Shown: one piece after another, positions 57,011 through 64,000 of the stretch | How the letters are laid out: every line of letters starts with the position of its first letter | Position numbering within the stretch: position 1 is the stretch's first letter | Assembly: GCA_018857735.1 (NCBI GenBank) | Contig: JABMCL010002401.1 | Span: 161,743-225,742 of the forward strand | Reading direction: 5' to 3' | DNA from: Alviniconcha marisindica | Lineage: Eukaryota > Mollusca > Gastropoda > Provannidae | Length of the DNA stretch: 64,000 nucleotides | Program-made: the position numbers and the translations under genes | Notes under the pieces: generated by a model | The model's database searches: none | What the model was told of the DNA's origin: nothing | Seen by the model: only the letters and a program-made list of their open reading frames with translations

Positions 57011-57560
57011 TCCCCCCACCCCACCCCCCAGGGGTGGGTGGGTTATACTGGAATTGCCATGTCCGTCTGTGACTCTGTCCGTCTGTCCATGTGTCCAGTT
57101 TTGTCCAGAAGATATCTACTGAACTACTCAACCTTTTGTAACCAAACTTGGTGTGGTGGCACTTCATCATTAGCCAGAGTGTACGGAAAAAGAAAAATGG
57201 GTTGCTGTCTTCAAGGAATGACAGTTTTTCGACTATATCCTCTGCACTAATGATTCTTTTACAACCAAACTTAGTTTGAGAGTAGATCATTAAAAGCCAA
57301 AGTGTCCAGTGGAATATTTGATTGCTGTGTTTGAGATCAAGGTCAAAGCGGACATTCAGAATTTCAGTTAATGTTCATCCAGACAGTATCTTCTGAACCG
57401 CTGAACCTTTTGTAACCAGACTTGGTATAGTGATACATCATCATAAATTGGAGTGTCATGCATAACAAACAAACAAAATAAAGAGAAGAGTGGTTGTTAT
57501 CTTTAAGGTTGAGGTGACCTCTGTGGGCTTCTGTATATACTAAAAAATATGACTCTACTA

Positions 57561-58063
57561 TTGGGCGATTCAGGCGGGGTTGTTAACTCCCTTGACTTTT
57601 GTCTGTCATCGCTTAAATCCCTTGGCTTTTTTTACTTCCGGTGCGTACTTTCTTCACTATAGAAGGCGGTGACAGTGAATTTGCGAATTTTACACTGCCA
57701 ACTTTAAAGGCATTTTTGGAGACCCATAGTCATAATGTGCCTGGCAGTAAGCAATAACTTGTTGCTCATGCTATAGGATGCCCCAAAACGCATTTTTTCT
57801 TTGAACTCACAATCTTCTGGTCAGCCAAAAATGACACAAAGACACTTTTTTTCCACCCTCCATCCCCTTTCCACAGTAATTTTTGCAACTGCAACAGTAT
57901 TGGCATTTGTACTGCTTCACGATTCTAGGTTCAGCTTCCACTGTTATACACAGCGTGAAGCAACGCCTACTCAGAAATCGACCCGGAAGTGCGCTGCGAC
58001 CTCTCGCACAAAAGATTACAAAGCACATTCACTCTAGCAAACCAGCTTCGCTGAATCACCCAA
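57561..58063 (+). mobile_element. 503-bp TIR element with SAP-like coding remnant, TA target
   Basis: Left end TTGGGCGATTCAGGCG and the complement of the right end TTGGGTGATTCAGCG form about 15-bp inverted repeats, bounded by TA on both sides (57559-57560, 58064-58065). Removing the element and one TA gives continuous host repeat (CTCTAC TA GTTTCTC). From 57662 one frame reads GGDSEFANFTLPTLKAFLET, HSHNVPGSKQ, stop (57755-57757), LVAHAIGCPKTHFF. The LxxLKxFL...V.GxKxxLVxxA pattern resembles a SAP DNA-binding motif. It would be an internally deleted DNA transposon. Confidence 0.72.
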
Positions 58064-58095
58064 TAGTTTCTCAACTAATGATTCTTTTGCAGCCA

Positions 58096-58151
58096 GGTCA
58101 CCGGGATAGAACTGTAATGGTTGACTGGGCATAAAACAGCAAGTTACTTAC
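58096..58151 (+). mobile_element. 56-bp LINE-tail-only insertion with 9-bp target duplication
   Basis: TTGCAGCCA (58087-58095) and TTGCAACCA (58152-58160) flank GGTCACCGGGATAGAACTG, GGTTGACTGGGC and (CTTA)n. Confidence 0.82.
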
Positions 58152-58275
58152 TTGCAACCAAATTTACTTTGATGGTACATTGGTAGGTCATTATAAGTCT
58201 CCATATTGTCCAGCGTCCATACTGGATTACTGTGTTCATGGTCAAGGGCACAGTGATTAATGTTTGTCTGGATGA

Positions 58276-58334
58276 GTAAGTAAGTAAACATGGTGCTTAA
58301 CGTCCACAGAAACCGTACGGCTTATTAGGGACGG
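58276..58334 (-). mobile_element. 59-bp LINE-tail-only insertion, third tail type, 12-bp target duplication
   Basis: TTGTCTGGATGA occurs exactly at 58264-58275 and 58335-58346. On the minus strand the insert is CCGTCCCTAATAAGCC, GTACGGTTTCTGTGGACG, TTAAGCACCATG and (TTAC)n. Confidence 0.9.
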
Positions 58335-58499
58335 TTGTCTGGATGACATCTTCTGGAACCTTTTATAACCAAACTTGGTATGGTGGTACATCATCATCAG
58401 CCAGTGTCATACTGGGGGGGGGGGGGGGGTGCTATCTTCAACTTTAAGGCCAGGGTCATATAATTATATGTAAAACTGACCGCATCACTCATCTACAAA

Positions 58500-58690
58500 G
58501 AATCTGAAACATGAATGACTGCTAGCGTTCTAAAACAAGATTCAAACACATAAAAAGTTCAAAAGAACACTATTTATTAGGATAAAACACAACCTGCAAA
58601 TTTTGGGTAATCCCCTTTATCAAGCTACAAAACAACACTTAAATAACAGTTAAATGGTGAAAAAGAAAAACAATGAAAAATTAGATGGAG
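58500..58690 (-). mobile_element. LINE 3' end, second copy of the 18.9-kb repeat
   Basis: CACTATTTATTAGGATAAAA, GGTAATCCCCTTTATCAAGC and TTAAATGGTGAAAAA match 18944-19100 in the same direction. Confidence 0.75.
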
Positions 58691-58799
58691 AAGGAAGACA
58701 CTATCTGTTTTTGTTGTTGAGCTATGTTGTTTTTGTGTCCAGATTTTGTGTTGTTTTCGTGTCCAGTGCTTGGAAAAAATGTTGGTATGACATCACTAT

Positions 58800-59243
58800 G
58801 TGTTTGAATCTCTCCACTGGGTCACAATCCCACAAAAGATTGAGTACAAGATAAACACTGTCTGCCATAAATGTCTTTATGTGCACTGCTCTGTCTTATC
58901 TGTGACTGTCTTCAACTTGACACACCCTTCCATACACTCTGCTCTGCTCTGCTTCTAATACTTTCAGCCTCCAGATTCCCAGTACCAGACTTTCCATTGT
59001 TGGTTCCCATGCCTTTTTTTTCTTCAACTCCTCTACATGGAATGATCTTCCCCTTCCTCTCTGATAGAAACCATCTCAGGACTCCTTCAAATCAAACCTC
59101 TAGAATTTATTTTTCCAAACCTGCCATGTTTTCTGTTCTGTGCTGCAGTTTTCCTCCACCTGAAAGCTCAGTTTGTTGTTCATTTAACTTGTGTGTAAAT
59201 TAAGTTTTGTATATAGTCAGTAATAATAATAATAATAATAATG
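58800..59243 (+). mobile_element. CR1/L2-like LINE C-terminus and (AAT)n tail
   Basis: Frames read GLNLSTGSQSHKRLSTR / EYKINTVCHKCL, FFNSSTWNDLPLPL, and DSFKSNL, the usual ORF2 end. Terminates in (TAA)n at 59220-59242. Confidence 0.72.
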
Positions 59244-59450
59244 GACATTTCTATGGCGCATGATCCCTAGCAAGATCTAGGGCACAATGCACCGTACAAA
59301 AAGTTGCAGAAAAATGTATAAACTCATACAATGGACAAAATAAAAAAGGTTTCGGGCCATACGACTGCCAACCACGCAATAATTTACATACAGCAATTTC
59401 AGTAAATAAACCAAAGTTGTCAGTAACCAAACATAACCAAACCCAGTATA
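59220..59450 (-). mobile_element. LINE-type 3' end, minus strand, sharing the (ATT)n tract
   Basis: On the minus strand the sequence ends TCATGCGCCATAGAAATGTC and (CATTATT)n. It meets the plus-strand LINE tail at the same microsatellite. Confidence 0.5.
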
Positions 59451-59452
59451 CA

Positions 59453-59454
<2 letters not shown>

Positions 59455-59496
<42 letters not shown>
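59455..59496. repeat. (GT)n microsatellite
   Basis: About 20 GT repeats. Confidence 0.95.
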
Positions 59497-59498
<2 letters not shown>

Positions 59499-59619
59499 TA
59501 GTCTCTATGGACAAGGTTTTCCACCATATAAGTACTTTTTTTAATTATATGATACAATTCTTTTAAAAATATGTTCTGAACTTCTGATCCTTTTGCCACC
59601 AAACTTTGTTTCAGTGAAT

Positions 59620-59806
59620 CAGTGCCTTGTAAAAAAAATACTGTACTGGAAAAACTGCACTGGCTTCCCATTCCAGAACATATTAAATATAAAGTTGCTT
59701 GTATGTGTTTCTGGTCCTGCTTACCTTTCTGAACTGCTACATATCTATACGCCATCTTGTACTTTACGCTCTTCTTCTGACATTCACATGCTGAAAATCC
59801 ACAGTC

Positions 59807-59846
<40 letters not shown>

Positions 59847-60004
59847 CGTGCGTGTGTGCGTGTGTGTTTCCATATAATACCTTATGTGAATTGTTTTGGT
59901 ACTCTACGTGTGTATAGATATTGTATTTAGGTTAATATGTATTGTGTGAGTGTTCATGGCGTTGATGAGCACATGATAAATATACATTATTATTATTATT
60001 ATTA
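59620..60004 (+). mobile_element. CR1-like LINE C-terminus with (GT)n and (ATT)n tail
   Basis: LYWKNCTGFPFQNILNIKLL, SGPAYLSELLHIYTPSCTLR, SSSDIHMLKI, then a GT array (59810-59872) and (ATT)n at 59989-60004. Inserted into a ~148-bp-period repeat. Confidence 0.78.
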
Positions 60005-60280
60005 AGATGGCAACGAAGGTTCAGAACTTCGTAGACTGTTTGTCTAGACAATATTGTCTGAAGTAGCTAACTTTTCTGTATCCGAACTTAGTGTAAAATA
60101 CATTAGAATGTCTTGTGAAAGGATTATTTTGCCACCATCAGGGTCAAGGTCACAGTCAGGTCTCATATAATCAAAATATGATTGTTTTTACTTTATCCTC
60201 AGAGCTGCTGATCCTCTAGCTGACTAGCAACCAAACTGAGTTTGATTAAGTACATCATCATATGCTGGACCCCCAAAGGG
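60005..60280 (+). repeat. ~148-bp-period repeat
   Basis: GGTTCAGAACTTCG, AATATTGTCTGAAGTAGC, CAGGGTCAAGGTCACAGTC, TAATCAAAATATGATTG, TACATCATCATATGCTGG. Confidence 0.75.
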
Positions 60281-60399
60281 AGGCCTGATTTGTCTGATGT
60301 TTCCTGCCTTCAAAACTACCCTTAAATCTTGCGTCTTGAAACAGTATTTTGAGCAATCATAGATTGTCTGCTCCACAAATCTTGAATTCTGTCTTTAAT

Positions 60400-60832
60400 T
60401 GAGTGTCTGCTCCACAGACTTTGAATTCTCTTTTTCACTCTCCACCACAACCCTTCTATCCCTTCCTTCAAAACTAGTCTTTAAAACTTACCTTTTTGTG
60501 TGTGTGCTTGTGGGTGTGCATGCGTATGCGCATGCGTGCATGTGTTCTTTATTGGCATTGTGTGTGTGCCATCCTATGAGCATGTGTGTGTGTACGTATG
60601 TGTGTGTACAGGTGTGTGCAGTCATGTGTGTGTGTGTGTGTGTGTGTGTATTTTTCACTATGCTTTGTATGAATATGTTTATAAATTTTTCTTTGTTTAA
60701 ATACCTTTGAGTTGTATGTGGGTATTTGAATGTTGCATATTTTTCTTTAATTGTGTGCATGCATGTGTGTTTTCCTTATTAGCATTGTGTGCATGCTATC
60801 CAGTAAGTGTGTGTTTACGCAGGTGTGTGCAG

Positions 60833-60875
<43 letters not shown>

Positions 60876-61035
60876 TTTGACTATGCTTTATATGAATATG
60901 TTTACTAATTTTTGTTTGTTTTTGTTTATATACCATTGATTTGTATATGGGCATGTTGCATCTTTTTCTTGAATTAAGTTGTAAAGCGCTTTGAATCTCT
61001 GAAGGTGCTTAATAAATTCCCTGTGATTATTATGT
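60400..61035 (+). mobile_element. CR1-like LINE 3' end with GT-rich UTR
   Basis: CCTTCCTTCAAAACTAGTCT encodes the FKTSLKTYLF-type ORF2 end in one frame. A GT-rich UTR follows, partly duplicated (TGCATGTGTTCTTTATTGGC near 60537 and TGCATGTGTGTTTTCCTTAT near 60761), and it ends GTTGTAAAGCGCTTTGAATC, GGTGCTTAATAAA. Confidence 0.68.
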
Positions 61036-63189
61036 GACCCCCTGTTTGGAATCTTGGGGCTTTCATTTGATTCCCCTTTCCTGTCTCCCGTCTTGTTTTT
61101 CTTCCTAGTCCTCTTGCCTTTCTGTCTTGTCGTTTTTCAGCTAACAGTAGGTAGTGGCAGTCAAAATTTAAACATCTCATTTTGATTGATCTTTTTATAA
61201 TGCTAATCAGTAAGATCTTTTCATAGTAGAGAACAGCACAAATTATGCTGATACCTTGTTTAAATTTTGAAATATGTGATTTTGAAGAGTGGTGTTGCTT
61301 CCGCAGTTATAAAATAGTGATATGGGCCATTGTCACGCAGTCACCAACAGTATAGAACAGTAGTAGACAATAAATATATCTTAATGGCTGCTTCTTTACT
61401 TCCAGGAGATACAGCATATTTATTTTAAAGATGCAGGAAGTTCAAAATTCAAAACGGTGAACCCTTAAAAATTACAGAAAACCCCCAATACATAGGTGAA
61501 AGTACATCTGTATTTATGCAGAGATTCATAAAATTGAAATCACTGTATTTTAATAATTTTCAGAATTAAAAAGAAAGAAAAAAAGAAAGAAAAGAAAAGG
61601 TATCATTCCACAATCTGGTCCAATCCATACACCTGACCACTAGCAGATCCATGTTTTCTGAGGCTAATGTGTGCACACACATAGCTGGAAGAGGGTGAAT
61701 TTTTTTGGAATTGGCAGGATCCTTGCTTCACACAACTGAAAAGTCAGAGCTGTTCAACAAAAATGCTGTGTTTATCAGAGGGCGATGAGCTTTCTGTCGC
61801 CATTGATAAAAATGTTTAAAATGAGGAACTAGAAGTGGATTCAGGAGGTGGACATGGACAGAATATCATTTTGACATTGGTTAACCTATACTTCATATTC
61901 TTTAACTGTTATACACTGGATGACAGTTGTTCAGCTTTATTTATACACATTTATACAGTTAATATTCCCAACAATAGCCATTGCTGTGTTTGTTCTCAGT
62001 TTACCTTTTGTTGCAAGGAGAAGCCACAAAACAACCTCACATTTGCTCAGATTGCTTAGGAGACAGGGGGCGTTGGACCCAGTACCCCCCAGCTGGGCAT
62101 TGCCCCTGTATCTTGTCAGGGCCTCGGCAGCCCCTGGACCCCTGCCGTCTGTATTTGAAGAATTACCAACTTTCACCCCATGCAAATGTGCTGATTTGCA
62201 AAATTACATAACATGCTGACTTGGACACAACAGAACTCAAGACTAAACAACCAGTGTTTTCTTAAATTTATTTGGCCAGTAAAAGTAGATACAGAGAAAA
62301 AACAGATTTTTTTACATCGTGATCCATTGGTTTGTCCTCATGATATTTTGCATCAAAGTTAAGAAATCAGCCAAAATGACATATGTGCAGACATAGGCCA
62401 GTTAATGTTATAACAAAAACAGCATCACTTTTGAACTATTGATTAAATTTACTTGAAATTTAAAACAGACATATTGTGACATTGTCTTTAACCTGCAGGC
62501 AGTTTAATACTGTTTCTTGTGTATTCAAATTCCACAATATTTATAATATTACATGTGACCAGAGACATATAGAACATTCTGATTGCTTGAATTTGAAACA
62601 GCAAATTGTCCTGTAGCTGACCTTTTACCCTTGAGCCCGGACTTCTTGTTAGAAGCATACTTCCTTTTATTCCTGGGTTTCGAGAGAGAGTAAAAGTATG
62701 AAATGGGTACCCATTTGCACCCTGCCTTGATATGAGCCATGATGTATGAAATGTAGTGTGCTGTATACCACTGTGTGCAGAATTGATGTCAGAAGTCAAG
62801 TAAGGTCAAATAAATGAACCTTTGTGCATGTGGTGACAGAGAGGTGACACAAAGGACATATTTTGTTGTGTCATAAGTAAACAATAAAAATACAGCCATG
62901 CAGATGGTAGACAGCATTCAGCAAGGACAAGTAAACATGCACCTAATCACAGATTGGGCTCCCTTGGATGTCTGACAGTGTGGAGAACAAGACATCCAAC
63001 ACAAGTGAGTGTCACATTGTCCTGAGTGTCACAGCTGCTGTCACAGTATCAACCACAGGGAAAAACGCTCTGTGCTGCCAATGTTATGATGGTTATATTT
63101 GTCCAGAAGTTAGCAGTAGAGCTTCCAACACCCATTAGAAACACAGAAGAGAAAAACAGGATCTATACAGTCTCTGAGCATTTGTGTCC
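61036..63189. other. Intergenic sequence, nothing firm
   Basis: Open frames at 61835-62219 and 62488-62799 carry no recognisable domain. Might include the unrecognised end of the piggyBac-like element. Confidence 0.45.
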
Positions 63190-64000
63190 TCCACCTGAGT
63201 GTCAACATGTCACACAAAGGGGACACGTGTGGTAGACCTTGAAGCAGATGTGCTGCAGCAGAGGTGCACATTACACTTTTTGCATTTCATGGTTGTTTTT
63301 CGCTGTTTGAAGGGATTGTCTTGGTACGAAATGCCTGGGTTTCGTCATTTGTGTGCTTGTGTCATGCATTGCACATCTCACAGACATGATCTTTGCCCTC
63401 ACCTCTCACAGGCCAGTGGTCCATTCGATCCAAACTTGGGTCGTTGTCATTGGCTTCAGTGCCTGGTCTGCCGACTGGGGCTTTCTTCACATAGTGACCT
63501 TCAACCAGTTTATGAGCCAGGTCTAGCCTGAACGATAAAAAATCACGCTTCACAACATTTCCAGCCTTGTGATCAATGGCGTGCCCTTCGATGACACAGG
63601 CATTGTACAGACTGGTTTCCATGAGTTTAGTTTCTACTCGTCAGTACCATTTCATGCACTTTTTTGATTTGTTCTGCCTCATCAACTGGTCCAGTTTGTT
63701 TACTCCATTGTACTGGGCATAGGCAGCCACAGTAGGAAGACAGGAGAGCTCTGTGCCATCCCTCTGTTGCCAGGTGACACTCTGTGGTTCTTCCTCATGA
63801 GGGGCGTGGGCAGTAGACAGGTAGTAGACGATGTGTTTATCCTTCCATGCTGTCGCCAACATGCTGGAATCTTCACATTGATGCCAGTCACTTCTACCTT
63901 AAGGGAGACGTTGGGCTTCAGCATTCGTTTTTACAATGTCAGCAGGGTACCCCAGACGGTTTGGTCACATTGTCCCACACAGGTAGGTCTTCTGACTCGC
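63190..64000 (-). pseudogene. piggyBac-like transposase, C-terminal part, broken and cut by the window edge
   Basis: From high to low coordinate: TYLCGTM, stop, PNRLGYPADIVK; then TNAEAQRLP, stop, GRSDWH; 63862-63641 SMLATAWKDKHIVYYLSTAH and VAAYAQYNGVNKLDQLMRQN, the WKD...STxH and Y-x-GVNKxDQ blocks of the DDE transposase; 63622-63362 SLYNACVIEGHAIDHKA, LDLAHKLVEGHYV, HVCEMCNA. Beyond a stop, KCKKCNVHLC and CFKVYHT (shifted frame) are the C-terminal cysteine finger. At least three stops or shifts mean it cannot encode an active enzyme. TTAA ends were not located. Confidence 0.85.

Larger units (their letters stand above)
57011..58460 (+). repeat. ~148-bp-period repeat array hosting three insertions
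   Basis: Starts GGGTTATACTGGAATTGCC and GTCCGTCTG; unit starts near 57106, 57236 and 57387. It is interrupted by the TIR element 57561-58063 and by tail-only insertions at 58096-58151 and 58276-58334, and resumes between them (AACTAATGATTCTTTTGCAG, ACTTTGATGGTACATTGG). Confidence 0.8.

Noticed and set aside
17000..58160. CRISPR-like array from the repeated GGTTGACTGGGC motif
   Set aside because: Copies are dispersed over tens of kb, without regular spacers, and are LINE 3' ends in a eukaryotic genome.
61920..62219. Open frame with a proline-rich segment as a coding exon
   Set aside because: Three overlapping frames are equally open and none shows a domain or good splice borders.

Overview
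This is a eukaryotic, gene-poor and repeat-rich window, most likely from a mollusc and probably a marine gastropod. The sequence support is: small exons with GT/AG borders separated by 5-10 kb introns; many decayed non-LTR retrotransposons (LINEs); tRNA-derived SINEs; DIRS-like and piggyBac-like remnants; long GT/CA microsatellites; and LINE 3' ends of the form GGTTGACTGGGCRTAAAAC followed by (CTTA)n, which I associate with mollusc genomes. The taxon is an inference.

The one host gene I can support is the 3' part of a Rubicon-family gene (RUBCN/RUBCNL) on the + strand. Six exons lie at 1857-2157, 10660-10738, 20326-20400, 28902-28992, 34222-34294 and 39695-39800 (TGA at 39798-39800). All splice phases agree across the five introns. 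Together they give about 240 residues forming nearly all of the C-terminal Rubicon-homology (RH) domain: a zinc-binding, Rab7-binding module of an autophagy/endosome regulator. Earlier exons lie before the window. The 3' UTR probably ends at one of several AATAAA signals between 40.3 and 41.7 kb.

The introns are filled by transposons. Three copies (A 12716-17076, B 21709-25159, C 34653-37342) belong to one I-like LINE family whose ORF1 has three CCHC zinc knuckles and whose ORF2 has endonuclease, reverse transcriptase and RNase H. Each copy has a different large internal deletion, and none is intact. Other intronic elements are: CR1-like LINE pieces (4.0-5.2, 7.7-8.2, 11.7-12.5, 19.1-19.6 and 38.8-39.4 kb); a Rex1-like LINE (32.2-34.1 kb, minus) interrupted by a tiny LINE-tail insertion that is itself interrupted by a SINE; two near-complete SINEs (8592-9047 and 32657-33116); a DIRS-like RT/RNase H remnant (30.1-31.1 kb); two inverted-repeat (MITE-like) elements; and two remnants of an uncharacterised invertebrate transposon-associated protein (6.6 and 17.2-18.0 kb, minus).

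From about 41 kb to the end I find no convincing host gene. The region holds LINE fragments (43.2, 44.5-46.0, 49.4-50.7, 58.8-61.0 kb), a repeat with about 148-bp internal period (also seen in the introns), an alternating 140/176-bp tandem repeat (54.4-55.0 kb), a 503-bp TIR element encoding a SAP-like motif (57561-58063), and a broken piggyBac transposase running off the right edge (63.2-64.0 kb, minus).

The most unusual pattern is a set of very short (37-60 bp) insertions consisting only of a LINE 3' tail, each flanked by its own 9-15-bp target-site duplication. Related to it is a shared 3' end, and a shared insertion point, for the SINE and the CR1-like LINE. I found no defence, metabolic or other multi-gene system; the value of the window is in retrotransposon biology and in the Rubicon gene model.
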